Source of the DNA: Methylorubrum thiocyanatum
Lineage (GTDB): Bacteria > Pseudomonadota > Alphaproteobacteria > Rhizobiales > Beijerinckiaceae
Direction of reading: 5' to 3'
Assembly (NCBI GenBank): GCA_014138645.1
Contig: JACJIB010000006.1
Location: 124,001 to 188,000, forward strand
DNA: 64,000 nt
Shown in pieces: positions 33,917 through 43,288 of this stretch. The number at the start of each line of letters is the position of its first letter. Position 1 is the stretch's first letter. The position numbers were made by a program, and so were the translations under genes. The notes under the pieces were generated by a model that ran no database searches, was not told where the DNA came from, and saw only the letters and a program-made list of their open reading frames with translations.

Positions 33917-34554
33917 GCGAGCCCGGCCAGCACGGCCCAGCGCACCAGTTCCTGAAGCGTCCCCGCCCGCGTCTTGGCCATGACCTTGGCCCGATAGATC
34001 TCGACGGTGCGCGGAGAGATGCCGAGCCGGCGCCCGATCTCCTTGCTGGTCCCCCCGGCCACCAGATGGTCCAGAACCTGACGCTCGCGCTCGCTCAGGG
34101 TCGCCAGCCGCCGCACGAAGTCCTGCAGGGAGGGGTGCAGGGTCGGATGCAGCGCCGGATCCAGGCTCGGATCCATCCCGTTCTGTCCGCCCCGCTCCAG
34201 GGCGCCGTACAGCGCCTGGAGGAGCGCTTCGCCGTCGAACGGCTTCTCGATGAAGTCGCAGGCTCCGAGCTTCATCGCCTCCACCGCGAGCGGCACGTCC
34301 CCGTGCCCGGTCATCATCACGACGGGATGCGTGTGACCGGCCGAGCGAAGGCAGCGGAACAGCGCCAGCCCGTCGAGGCCGGGCATGCGGATATCGGTGA
34401 GGACGCAGCCCCGGACCGGCCGCGCCAGCCGCTCCAGCAGGATCGTCCCCGCCGCGTAGAGCCGCACGTCGAAGCCGGCGGTGTCGAGGAGGAAGGCGAC
34501 GGAGTCCCGCATGGCGGGATCGTCGTCCACCACGTGCACGAGCGCGGGCGCCAT
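33913..34554 (-). CDS. fixJ: FixJ-like response regulator
   Basis: A 213-residue two-domain regulator. The receiver domain (1-120) has phospho-acceptor Asp54 in VLTDIRMPG, MMTGHGD and Lys104 in IEKPF. The C-terminal LuxR/GerE helix-turn-helix (about 145-205) contains LSERERQVLDHLVAGGTSKEIGRRLGISPRTVEIYRAKVM. This HTH is very close to FixJ, which activates fixK when phosphorylated by FixL at low oxygen. The start lies 3 bp after the FixL stop, so the pair is co-transcribed. Confidence 0.9.
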   Translation of the reverse strand: MAPALVHVVDDDPAMRDSVAFLLDTAGFDVRLYAAGTILLERLARPVRGCVLTDIRMPGLDGLALFRCLRSAGHTHPVVMMTGHGDVPLAVEAMKLGACDFIEKPFDGEALLQALYGALERGGQNGMDPSLDPALHPTLHPSLQDFVRRLATLSERERQVLDHLVAGGTSKEIGRRLGISPRTVEIYRAKVMAKTRAGTLQELVRWAVLAGLA

Positions 34555-34557
34555 CGG

Positions 34558-36138
34558 CTACAGCCCTCCCTCGGGTGCCGTCGGTAGGGTCAGGCGGAAG
34601 GTCGCCCCGCCGGCGGCGTTGCGCTCGACCCAGAGGCGACCGCCATGCGCCTCGACGATGGTGCGGCAGATCGAGAGCCCGACGCCCATGCCGCCGTCCT
34701 TCGTCGTCACGAAGGGCTGGAACAGCCGGTCCGCCACGGCCTCCGCGATGCCGGGGCCGGTATCCGACACGGCGATCTCGGTCCAGTCCGGCGCGACCCG
34801 CCGCGCCGCGACGGTCAGCTCGCGCCGCCGCCCCCCCTGCATCGCCTCGAGGGCGTTGCGCATCAGGTTGACCAGCACCTGCTGGATCTGCACCCGGTCG
34901 GCGAGAACCGATCCGATCCCTCGGTCCGGCACGACGCGCGCCGTGACGCCCTGCTCGCCGGCACCGGCCAGGGTGAGGGCGCCGGCCTCCTCGATCATCT
35001 CGGCGACGGGCTCGGCCCGCTTCTCCGTCTCGCCGCGATCGACGAACTCGCGCAGGCGAGAGATGATCTGCCGGGCCCGCAGCGCCTGCTCGGACGCCTT
35101 GTCGAGAACCTCCCGCGCCCGGGCGATGGTGTCCGGGCCGGGCTGGGTCAGGAGGCGGCGGCAGCCATTGGTGTAGTTGCTGATGGCGCCGAGCGGCTGG
35201 TTCAGTTCGTGGGCCAGCGTCGTCGCCATCTCGCCCATGGCGCTGAGGCGGGAGACATGCCCCAGCTCGGATTGCAGTTCCTGAAGCCGGGCCTCGGTCC
35301 GCTGCTGTTCGGTGAGGTCGTTGATGAAGCCGGTGAAGAAGACCTGATCGCCCGAGCTCATCTCGCCGACGGCGAGTTCCATCGGGAAGGTCGAGCCGTC
35401 GCGCCTGCGCCCCGTCACGGTCCGCGTGGTGCCGATGATCCGGCGCAGGCGCGTGCGCTGGTAGCGCGCAAGGTCGGCGTCGTGCCCCGTCTGCACCGGC
35501 TCCGGCATGAGGATGCGGACGTTCTGCCCGACCGCCTCGCCGGCCGCGTAGCCGAACAGGCGCTCGGCCGCCGGGTTGAACGAGTGGATCAGCCCCGCCT
35601 CGTCGATGACCACCATGGCCTCCGGCACGGTGTCGAGGATCGAGCGGAGATGGGCCTCGCGGGTGCGCAGCTCCGCCTCCACCTGCTTCTGTTCCTCGAT
35701 GCTGAACACGACCCCACGGTGCCGGCGCGGCCGGCCCTCGGCGTCGAGATGCACTCTCCCGCGGGAGCGCAGCCACTGCCTCCGCCCGTCCGGTTGCAGG
35801 ACGCGGTAATCGACCTCGTAGCTGCCGCCGCTTCGCAGAACGCCCTCAATGGCCTCGGCGCGGACCTGGCGGTCGTCGGGATGCACGAGCTCCTGCGTCG
35901 CGGCAAAGCTCGTCAGCCGCTCGGACGGCGTACCGAAGAGGCGGGCGCAGGCCTGCGTGGCGCTGACGTGGCCCGTGGGAATATCCAGGGACCAGATGCA
36001 GACGCCGACCTCATGCAGGGTCTGCCGAAAGTCCTCCACGGTCAGCCCCTCGTCGCGGCTCCGCTCCGGACCGGCCGCGGCCTCGGGGAGCGTCATCACG
36101 TCCACCTCGGAAGTCTCTGCGGGGATCTCGAATCTCAT
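34558..36138 (-). CDS. fixL: FixL-like oxygen-sensing histidine kinase
   Basis: A 526-residue soluble kinase with PAS-A (about 35-150), a haem-type PAS-B (about 160-275), a HisKA domain with H-box His310 ([15 protein letters not shown]) and HATPase_c (about 400-520: [22 protein letters not shown]). PAS-B retains the FixL haem-pocket residues: proximal His219 in GHDADLARY and, exactly 20 residues later, Arg239, matching the His/Arg pair that binds haem and senses O2 in Bradyrhizobium FixL. No transmembrane segment is present, as in Bradyrhizobium FixL. ATG at 36138 is preferred over an in-frame TTG at 36153. It is expected to phosphorylate FixJ when oxygen is low. Confidence 0.92.
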   Translation of the reverse strand: MRFEIPAETSEVDVMTLPEAAAGPERSRDEGLTVEDFRQTLHEVGVCIWSLDIPTGHVSATQACARLFGTPSERLTSFAATQELVHPDDRQVRAEAIEGVLRSGGSYEVDYRVLQPDGRRQWLRSRGRVHLDAEGRPRRHRGVVFSIEEQKQVEAELRTREAHLRSILDTVPEAMVVIDEAGLIHSFNPAAERLFGYAAGEAVGQNVRILMPEPVQTGHDADLARYQRTRLRRIIGTTRTVTGRRRDGSTFPMELAVGEMSSGDQVFFTGFINDLTEQQRTEARLQELQSELGHVSRLSAMGEMATTLAHELNQPLGAISNYTNGCRRLLTQPGPDTIARAREVLDKASEQALRARQIISRLREFVDRGETEKRAEPVAEMIEEAGALTLAGAGEQGVTARVVPDRGIGSVLADRVQIQQVLVNLMRNALEAMQGGRRRELTVAARRVAPDWTEIAVSDTGPGIAEAVADRLFQPFVTTKDGGMGVGLSICRTIVEAHGGRLWVERNAAGGATFRLTLPTAPEGGL

Positions 36139-36466
36139 TGCCACACGACACAACCAGGAATCATGTCATTTGTTACGATATAATTCGGTTTCTTCTAAGT
36201 TTTCATGGGGAAATCAAGCCGTGTTGTACCTATGTTATGCAAATTTATCCTGCTAACACAACCATCATTTGCAACGAATTCGCTTCATAGGCTGAGTCCG
36301 GGCCGACTTTCACAACTTCCGCTCTCTGGTCGCGCTATCGACTAGGCTGGCGACCACGCTGCCGGCCCTGCGCGGCTCGGCGATCCGGGGGCGGCCCTTT
36401 GCGCTGGATCAAGGCCGGGCGGCGCCGGCCGTTCCAACGGTGGGGTAGTCCAGAGGGGAGCCCGCC
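36139..36466. other. divergent fixL / uspA promoter region
   Basis: A 328-bp A+T-rich region (especially 36160-36290) between fixL and a Usp gene. It contains the FixK-type box at 36399 nearer the Usp side. No gene is visible in it. Confidence 0.6.
36399..36412 (+). promoter_or_regulatory. FixK-type box TTGCGCTGGATCAA upstream of a uspA gene
   Basis: Identical to the boxes at 27739 and 31364. Its centre is 61 bp before the Usp start at 36467, nearly the same spacing as at 31364. Confidence 0.7.
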
Positions 36467-37387
36467 ATGTCCAGCCCTGTCTCGTCCAGCCATGCCTCGC
36501 CCACCCGTGTCTCGTCCAACCATGTCTCGTCTCAACGGCCGCCCTCCGCGCTCACCGGCCTGCGCGACGTCCTCGTCGGCATCGCCGTGGAGAACGAGAC
36601 CGAGACGGCCTCGTCGGCCATCGGCTACGGCCTGTCGCTGGCCCTGTCCGCGGGCGCCCATCTGACGCTTCAATCGGCCTCCTGGCGCCTCTCGGGCGAC
36701 GACCGCTGGATCAGCGGCTTCGACGACGGCAGCGTGGCGGAGATCGACCACCGCCTCGACCGGCTGGCCCGCGCCATCGCGGCGCGCGCCGCGGGGGACG
36801 CGCTCCTGGCGGGCGTGGTCTGCACCACGGAGACGCCGAGCCTGCCCTATCCGGCCGTCATCCACCGGCTGGCCGCGCAGGCGCGCCTGCACGACCTGAC
36901 GATTCTGGATGCCGAGGCCTGGACCTACGACCTCGACCGGGAATCGATCGAGACGACCCTGTTCCGGAGCGGCCGCCCGGTCATCGCCGTACCGCCGGGG
37001 CATGCCGCCTTCGCCGGCCGCCGGATCATCGTCGCCTGGGACGGCAGTGCCCAGGCGGCGCGAGCCGCCAACGACGCGCTGCCGTTCCTGCGCGCCGCCG
37101 AGGCGGTGGAGATCGTCTCGGTCGGCGATGCGGCGGAGATCCGCGATTCGGTGCCCGGTGCCGAGTTCGCGCCGCACCTCGCCCGCCACGGGGTGAACGT
37201 CACCGTCAACGACCTGCCCGTCTCCGGCTCGATCGGGGACACCCTGCGGAGCCAGGCCGGCCTGTTCCGGGCCGACATGATCGTGATGGGCGCCTACCGC
37301 CATTCCCGCACGCGCCAGTTCTTCTTCGGCGGCGTGACGCGCGGGCTGCTGCGGAACTGCCCCGTCCCCCTGTTCCTGTCCCGCTGA
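36467..37387 (+). CDS. universal stress protein, two Usp domains, Ser-rich N terminus
   Basis: A 306-residue tandem-Usp protein paralogous to the one at 31434. The second domain GRRIIVAWDGSAQAARAANDALPFLRAAEAVEIVSV is nearly identical, and the C-terminal loop reads VMGAYRHSRTRQFFFGGVT. It carries an extra N-terminal tail of about 28 residues (SSPVSSSHASPTRVSSNHVSSQRPP) encoded by imperfect tgtctcgtcca-like DNA repeats. An alternative later start is possible, but none has a better ribosome site. Probably FixK-controlled. Confidence 0.88.
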   Translation: MSSPVSSSHASPTRVSSNHVSSQRPPSALTGLRDVLVGIAVENETETASSAIGYGLSLALSAGAHLTLQSASWRLSGDDRWISGFDDGSVAEIDHRLDRLARAIAARAAGDALLAGVVCTTETPSLPYPAVIHRLAAQARLHDLTILDAEAWTYDLDRESIETTLFRSGRPVIAVPPGHAAFAGRRIIVAWDGSAQAARAANDALPFLRAAEAVEIVSVGDAAEIRDSVPGAEFAPHLARHGVNVTVNDLPVSGSIGDTLRSQAGLFRADMIVMGAYRHSRTRQFFFGGVTRGLLRNCPVPLFLSR

Positions 37388-37552
37388 AGGAAGCGGCCTC
37401 CGCGCGCGGGCCGACCAAGCATTCGCTAACGTTTCCGCCCGATATGACGGCCGGGCGGACGAAAGCGGCACCCCGCTTCACCTTCCGGCAACCCAGGGCG
37501 GGGTTACTGGCCCGGTCCATCCTGAGGCCGCCGTCAGAGCGCCCGGCTGGGC

Positions 37553-38647
37553 ATGGGGGACCGAACAGTCCTGGGACACCGTGTGATGCTGGCTCTCGTC
37601 CTCGACGACGCCGAAATGAACAACCTGGTGATGGTGGCCTCCCTGCGGCCGCTCGCCGGATGCCGGCCGCACGATTTCACCGTGCCGGCCGACGCGCTCG
37701 CCTTCGCGCAGGCGCGGGCCTCCGAGATCGGCATCGTCATCACCGACTACGATATGCCGGGCATGGACGGCATCGCCTTCATCCGGGCGGTCCGGCGCAT
37801 CCCCGGCCTCGCGAACGTGCCCGCGATCATGGTGACGAGTCACGACCAGCGCAGCTTGCGCCGCGAGGCCCTGGAGGCCGGCGCCACCGACTTCCTCACC
37901 AAGCCCGCCGACGCGGTCGAAATCCGGGCCCGCGTGACGAACCTGCTCGCCCTCTCCGAGGCCCACCGGCTCCAGCGCGACCATGCCGCGCAGCTCGCCC
38001 GGGAAGTCGCGACGGCGGTGGCCCTGGTCGAGGAGCGCGAGCGCGAGATCGTCTCGACCCTGATGCGGGCCGCCGAGCACCGGGATTCCGACACCGGCGA
38101 CCACATCGCCCGTGTCTCCGCCTATGTCGGGCTGATCGCCGAAGCGATGAGGATGACGCCCGCCGAGACCCGGCAGATGAGTCTGGCCGCGACCATGCAC
38201 GATGTCGGCAAGATCGCCGTGCCGGACGCCATCCTGCTCAAGCCGGGCGCCCTGACCCCCGAGGAGCGCCGCGAGATGGAGCAGCACGCCGAGCGGGGCC
38301 GGCGCATCCTCAGCGGCAGCGCCTCGCCCGTCATGCGCCTCGCCGCCGAGATCGCGGGAAGCCACCACGAGCGCTGGGACGGCACCGGCTACCCGCAGGG
38401 CTTGACCGGCGAGGCGATCCCGCTCTCCGGCCGGATGGTCGCGGTAGCCGACGTCTTCGACGCGCTCACCACCGAGCGTCCCTACAAGCAGGCGTGGTCG
38501 CCGGAGCGCGCCCGCGCCTACCTGCAGGAGAATGCCGGATCGCACTTCGATCCGGAGGTGGTCGCGGCGTTCCTGAGCCGCTGGGAGCAGGTCCAGACCT
38601 TCCTCGCCCTCGGCCGCGACGGCGCGCCCATGCCGGACGCCGCCTGA
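37553..38647 (+). CDS. RpfG-like response regulator with HD-GYP phosphodiesterase domain
   Basis: A 364-residue protein. The receiver domain (about 12-130) has phospho-acceptor Asp65 (VITDYDMPG) and Lys117 in LTKPAD. The HD-GYP domain (about 165-355) has His216-Asp217 (TMHDVGKIAVPD), HHE at 271-273 and the GYP motif at 279-281 in WDGTGYP. HD-GYP enzymes hydrolyse cyclic di-GMP and tune motility and biofilm formation. The metal-binding residues appear intact, so it is probably active. It may start at Met12 (37586) instead. The cognate kinase could be the convergent hybrid kinase. Confidence 0.9.
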   Translation: MGDRTVLGHRVMLALVLDDAEMNNLVMVASLRPLAGCRPHDFTVPADALAFAQARASEIGIVITDYDMPGMDGIAFIRAVRRIPGLANVPAIMVTSHDQRSLRREALEAGATDFLTKPADAVEIRARVTNLLALSEAHRLQRDHAAQLAREVATAVALVEEREREIVSTLMRAAEHRDSDTGDHIARVSAYVGLIAEAMRMTPAETRQMSLAATMHDVGKIAVPDAILLKPGALTPEERREMEQHAERGRRILSGSASPVMRLAAEIAGSHHERWDGTGYPQGLTGEAIPLSGRMVAVADVFDALTTERPYKQAWSPERARAYLQENAGSHFDPEVVAAFLSRWEQVQTFLALGRDGAPMPDAA

Positions 38648-38745
38648 TCCCAGCCGACGCTCAGACCGATCGATCACCCCCGCGCATGCGGGGCAGCGGG
38701 CGTCCGGTCTGAACCGGCGCCCGCCGGATCGACGAGCCAAGCGCC

Positions 38746-41508
38746 TCAGCCGACCGCGCGCCGGCCACCGGTCGTTGCCTCGCCGCCTTGCGCGTCCTCA
38801 TCGGGCATCCCCAGGCGGAGACGGAGCGCGTCCAGCGTGCGGACGAGCAGGGGGCTCAGGCCGGACACCGCGTCGGCGAGGGAGGCCAGGCCACCGGCCG
38901 GATGGCCGTCGCGCGCCGCCCGCTCGATCGCGCCCACCCGGTCCTTGAGCTGCACCGCCCCGATATTGGCGCTCATCGACTTGAGGCTGTGGGCGGCGCG
39001 GGACAGGGCCAGGGCATCGCCGCTGGCGAGGGCGGCGTCCAGCTCCGTGAGGGCCTGCGGCGCCTGGGCGACGTAGAGCCGGAGGATGCGCGCCAGGAAG
39101 TCCCGGTCGCCGAGTTCCTCGAGATTGGCGAGCGTCGGCTCGTCGAGCAGGGCGTCTTCCGAAGCCTGCGCCGCCGGCCTCTGCGACGGCACGGTCTGCG
39201 TGGCGTAGCCGCCGGCTGCCGGCAGATGCTGCGCCAGCACGGCCCCGAGCTGGGCCAGGGTGAACGGCTTGGCGAGCATGCCGTCCATGCCGGCCGGCCG
39301 CCAGGAATCGGCCCCCTCGCCGACGACGTGGGCGGTGAGGGCGACGATCGGCACGCGCCCGGCGCCGTCGCGCGCCTCGCGGGCGCGGATGGCGGCGGTT
39401 GCACTGAACCCGTCCAGCACGGGCATGCTGCCATCCATCAGGACGAGGTCGAAGCGGGCCGCGGCGGCGGCCTCAACGGCGGCTTGGCCGTCCTCGACAC
39501 AGACGATGTCGCGCACGCCGAAGCGGCCGAGCGCCTCGGACGCCACTTCGCGGTTGACGGCGCTGTCGTCGGCCAGGAGCACCCGCGCCCCGGCGAAGGA
39601 GGGCAGGGACGCGACCGTGCCGTCCCCCGCGCCGGAGGTTTCGGCCTGGACTTCGACGGAGAGCGGCACGCCCTCGGCCAGGGCCGCGAGGAGCGGGCGC
39701 CACTCGGCCTGCGTGAGAGGCCGGCGCAGGACGGCGTCGGCGAGGCCGGCGCGCAGCAGCCCGGTTCCCGAGGCGTCGCCGAGCGGCACCAGGGCGACGA
39801 CGCGGCCCGCGCCCTCCGGACGGCGGCCGCTCGCCGACAGGGCGGCGGCGTCGATGAACCAGTGTCCGTCCCCGGCTTCCACGGGACGGAAGCCCGCGGC
39901 CTCGAGATCGGCGGCAAGCGCGATCCGCGTCGCCCCGCCGACCGCGTCGAAGCGGATCGCGGCGGAGACCGCGGGCGCGCGGCGGACCGGCGGCGCGGCG
40001 GGATCCGCGCCGTCCGCGGGGATGCGCGCCCAGAAGGTCGACCCCTCGCCGAGGCGGCTCTCGACGCCGACGCGCCCGCCCATCGCCGCGATCAGACGCT
40101 CGGCGATCGACAGCCCGAGCCCGGTGCCGCCGAACCGGCGGGCGATCGACTGGTCGGCCTGGGTGAAGGCGGTGAAGATCCCGGCGAGCCGGTCCTCCGG
40201 AATGCCGATGCCGGTATCGGAGACGGCGATGCACAGGACCGGCCCGGAGGCCGAGGCCTCCATCGTCATCCGCACCAGGACATGGCCGGCGGCGGTGAAT
40301 TTCAGGGCGTTCGAGACGAAATTGCCGAGCACCTGACCGAGCCGCACCGGATCGCCGAGGAGGAAGCGGGGCACGTCCCCATCGATCTGCGCCGCGAGGT
40401 CGAGCCCCGCTGATGCCGCGCGCTCGGCGAACAGGGTGACGACGGTGTCGGCGACGTCGCGGGGGCTCAGCGGGATCCGCTCCACCTCAAGGCGGCCGGA
40501 TTCCACCTTCGCGAAATCGAGGATGTCGTTGATGATGGCGAGCAGCGACTGGCCGGAGCGCGCGATGACCTGGGCGTAGCGCTGCTGGCGCGGCGGCAGC
40601 TCGGCCGAGGCGAGGAGTTCGGCCATCACCAGCATGCCGTTCATCGGCGTGCGGATCTCGTGGCTCATGGTCGCGAGGAAGACGGACTTGGCCGCATTGG
40701 CCTCGTCGGCGGACTGCTTGGCCTCGATCAGGTCGTGGGTCCGCAGCCGGATCTCCTCCTCCAGGCCGGCATTGTGGCGGGCGATCGCCCGGTCGCGCTC
40801 GTTCACGGCCTGCAGCAGGTCGTTGAAGCTCGCGGCCAGTGCCCCGACCTCGCGGCTGCCGGCCGCCTCGGCGCGCTTCGTGTAGTCGTGGCCGAGGCGC
40901 ACCCCGTCCATGGTCCGGGCCAGGGCGGCCAGCGGCCGGGTGACGCCGCGCTGCAGCCCCATCGACACGGCGAGCCCGAGCGCCAGGGCGAGCATCCCGG
41001 CCAGCGCCGCCGTCAGGCCGACCTCCGCGATGCGCCCGGCCAGGTCGCGGTTGTCCGAGACCAGGACGACGCGGCCGATGGGGCGGGCATTCTCCAGGAT
41101 CGGGACCGAGACGCGCAGCGTCCGCGTCGTCATGAGCGCCAGCGGCGAGACGGAGCCCTGATCGAGATCGATGTCGTTGGCGAGGCGCAGCCCGATGCCC
41201 TGCTCGGCAAGGATCTGCCCGTCGCCCCGCTCGACCGCGGCGTAGACCAGGGCCTGCCCGTGGGCGATCGCCCGCAGGCTGCTCTGCGCGGCGCTCTCGT
41301 CCCCCTGCGCCGTGGCCTGCGCGGCGCTCGCGGCCAGGATCTGCGCGGTCATGCGCAGGAGTTCGCGCTTGGCCGCGGCGTAGCGCTCGACCTCGCGCCA
41401 CGTCGAGAGGCCGGTGAGAAGGAGCAGGGCAAGCGCCACGGCGCCCGCCACCGCCAGGGCCAGCCGCCCGGACAGGGAGCGGATCGGGTTCGGGAAGGGG
41501 ACGCGCAC
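38746..41508 (-). CDS. membrane hybrid histidine kinase (HAMP, HisKA, receiver, HPt)
   Basis: A 920-residue BarA-like kinase. TM1 is at about 14-34, a periplasmic sensor region at 35-160 and TM2 at about 163-183. HAMP follows (186-240), then a coiled coil and HisKA with His283 in FLATMSHEIRTPMNG. HATPase_c has NFVSNALKFT and DTGIGIPEDRL. A receiver has FDLVLMDGSMPVLDG and AKPFT. The C-terminal HPt has the phosphorelay histidine in RAAHSLKSMSANIG. The full relay within one protein implies transfer to a separate response regulator, perhaps the HD-GYP protein nearby. It starts 52 bp after the TadG-like gene and may be co-transcribed with it. Confidence 0.92.
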   Translation of the reverse strand: MRVPFPNPIRSLSGRLALAVAGAVALALLLLTGLSTWREVERYAAAKRELLRMTAQILAASAAQATAQGDESAAQSSLRAIAHGQALVYAAVERGDGQILAEQGIGLRLANDIDLDQGSVSPLALMTTRTLRVSVPILENARPIGRVVLVSDNRDLAGRIAEVGLTAALAGMLALALGLAVSMGLQRGVTRPLAALARTMDGVRLGHDYTKRAEAAGSREVGALAASFNDLLQAVNERDRAIARHNAGLEEEIRLRTHDLIEAKQSADEANAAKSVFLATMSHEIRTPMNGMLVMAELLASAELPPRQQRYAQVIARSGQSLLAIINDILDFAKVESGRLEVERIPLSPRDVADTVVTLFAERAASAGLDLAAQIDGDVPRFLLGDPVRLGQVLGNFVSNALKFTAAGHVLVRMTMEASASGPVLCIAVSDTGIGIPEDRLAGIFTAFTQADQSIARRFGGTGLGLSIAERLIAAMGGRVGVESRLGEGSTFWARIPADGADPAAPPVRRAPAVSAAIRFDAVGGATRIALAADLEAAGFRPVEAGDGHWFIDAAALSASGRRPEGAGRVVALVPLGDASGTGLLRAGLADAVLRRPLTQAEWRPLLAALAEGVPLSVEVQAETSGAGDGTVASLPSFAGARVLLADDSAVNREVASEALGRFGVRDIVCVEDGQAAVEAAAAARFDLVLMDGSMPVLDGFSATAAIRAREARDGAGRVPIVALTAHVVGEGADSWRPAGMDGMLAKPFTLAQLGAVLAQHLPAAGGYATQTVPSQRPAAQASEDALLDEPTLANLEELGDRDFLARILRLYVAQAPQALTELDAALASGDALALSRAAHSLKSMSANIGAVQLKDRVGAIERAARDGHPAGGLASLADAVSGLSPLLVRTLDALRLRLGMPDEDAQGGEATTGGRRAVG

Positions 41509-41560
41509 GGGATCTGTCTCGCGGTCGGGCGGATCGGTGCTCCGGCACGGATCGCGATGG

Positions 41561-42982
41561 TTACTGGCTGATGACGAGCCGCCCCGAGATCGGGCCGACT
41601 CCCTGCGGAAGCGGAACGCTCGAGCGGTTGTAATCCGCGTTGAGGAAGAGGTTGGGCCCCTCGTAGAGGTTGATCTGCTGGGCCACGACGACGGTGTAGG
41701 CGGACAGGTCCGCCACGGGCCGGCTCGAATCGATCACGAGGCGGCCGGCCGGCAGGTAGATGGTGCCGAGCATCGTCCGGGCGTTGTCGCTGATGATGCG
41801 GTAGATCCGCATCGGCTTGCTGACGTTGAGCGGGGGCGGCGTCGGCTTGATCACGTCGCCGAGCAGGGTATCGACGGCCAGCACCGGATCGATCGGCAGG
41901 GTGACGGAAGGGTCTTCGGCCATCAGCAGCCCCGCCATCACGCCGGTCGTCGGCGCCGACAGGTCGATGGTCGTCCGCTTGTCGAAGAGAAGCCCGCTGT
42001 TGTTGCCGCTGAAGTAGAAGCCGACGTCCCGCCCGATCATCGTCGCCCTCTTGTCGACGATCAGCGGGCCGTCCTTCATCACGTAGATGCCCGGCCGCAG
42101 GGTGACGACGGCATCCTTGGTGACGTGCAGTCCGCCGCAATAGGTGCCGGGATCGAGGGTGACGGACGCCGCGACGACGTTCGTGCCCTTGCTCTTGCCC
42201 GTCAGGACGTCGGCGAGGCGGAGGATCTCGGGAAGGATCAGGCAGTTCCCGGACGCCGGGGCCGGCCGGTTCCGGAGCGGATCCTGGATGACCGGGCAGC
42301 CGGTCTGCGGTTGGGGCGTGAAGTTCGCGCGATCGTCCTTAAAGCCGCCCGCGGAGCAGATCGTCTGCGCCCGGGCCAGCGCGCCGTCGCGGCCGACCAT
42401 TCCCGAGATGCTGCTGGAATTCGAGTAGAGGGCGCAGTCGTAGGCGGTGACCTGGGCGTTGCGTTCCATGTTGAACGCCCCGGCGGCGGCGGGATCGAGC
42501 GCCAGCATGCACAGGCGCATCCGGCCGACGACGCTCGCCTTCGCCCGCGCCGAGATCGGCATCGACGCCATGCCGACGAAGGCGCCGAAGGTGAGCTTGA
42601 TGACCTGCTCGGCGCGTGCCTCGACGCTCGTCTTGTCGGGGGCGACGGTGACCTGGACAGTGACCGGCACGTCGGCGGGGGCCTTCGCTTCGGTCTGGAT
42701 CGTCTGGGTCGTCAGCCCGACGATGGAATCGGTGCTCGACACCACCAGCTTGAGGGCGTTGCCGCCGGCCATCACGCCGGCATCGACCGCGCTCTGGAGC
42801 TGCGTGCGGGCGGAGAGGACCCGCGCGTACTCGATCCCACCGCCGACCAGACCGATCAGGGTGGAGGCCGCCAATCCGAAGATCACCGCCACCGCGCCGT
42901 CGCTCTCGTGGCGCAGGCGCGCCCAGGCCCGGTTCCACCCGATCCCGCGCTGACGTGCTCCCTTCGCCCCACCCGCCACCAT
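41561..42982 (-). CDS. TadG-like pilus-assembly protein
   Basis: A 473-residue protein with the Tad/TadG-type N terminus: a charged leader, then DGAVAVIFGLAASTLIGLVGGGIEYARVLSARTQLQSAVDAGVMAGG, one transmembrane helix followed by an exported body. The body (about 150-473) is beta-rich, with stacked segments such as VTLDPGTYCGGLHVTKDAVVTLRPGIYVM, and carries several cysteines. No obvious von Willebrand A motif is seen, unlike classical TadG. It is likely a periplasmic or surface component of an Flp/Tad pilus. The Tad ATPase and secretin genes are not in the window. Confidence 0.8.
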   Translation of the reverse strand: MVAGGAKGARQRGIGWNRAWARLRHESDGAVAVIFGLAASTLIGLVGGGIEYARVLSARTQLQSAVDAGVMAGGNALKLVVSSTDSIVGLTTQTIQTEAKAPADVPVTVQVTVAPDKTSVEARAEQVIKLTFGAFVGMASMPISARAKASVVGRMRLCMLALDPAAAGAFNMERNAQVTAYDCALYSNSSSISGMVGRDGALARAQTICSAGGFKDDRANFTPQPQTGCPVIQDPLRNRPAPASGNCLILPEILRLADVLTGKSKGTNVVAASVTLDPGTYCGGLHVTKDAVVTLRPGIYVMKDGPLIVDKRATMIGRDVGFYFSGNNSGLLFDKRTTIDLSAPTTGVMAGLLMAEDPSVTLPIDPVLAVDTLLGDVIKPTPPPLNVSKPMRIYRIISDNARTMLGTIYLPAGRLVIDSSRPVADLSAYTVVVAQQINLYEGPNLFLNADYNRSSVPLPQGVGPISGRLVISQ

Positions 42983-43288
42983 CGTGACTTTTGCCCTGTT
43001 GCCGGCCGTCTCCCGTCCTCCTGCGTAATTCTCCCGAGTTAATAGGACATAGCGACAGAAGTCGGCTCAGCGCGCGTACAATTTACGCAGGATTCACGCT
43101 GACAGGGGCCTCCTGCAACCTATAGGAAAGATGGAAGCCGTTTTCGACCTGATAGCACCGGCCCGAACACTCGCAAGACTTGTCCCGACGCGCTTGCATG
43201 CGGCGAACTGGTCCGCACGTCATCGAACTATGCACGGAAATCTGCTCGGGGGTCGGGCGAACGGCCGGTTCGGGCGACGCCGCGCGGA
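42983..43288. other. intergenic region between two Tad-type genes
   Basis: A 306-bp stretch with moderately A+T-rich patches (43030-43110) and no convincing frame. It probably holds a promoter for the TadG-like gene. Confidence 0.45.

Noticed and set aside
33323..35776. A single 817-residue minus-strand protein
   Set aside because: The first part is a frame-shifted reading of FixL and FixJ. Only the last 168 residues, the receiver domain, are real.
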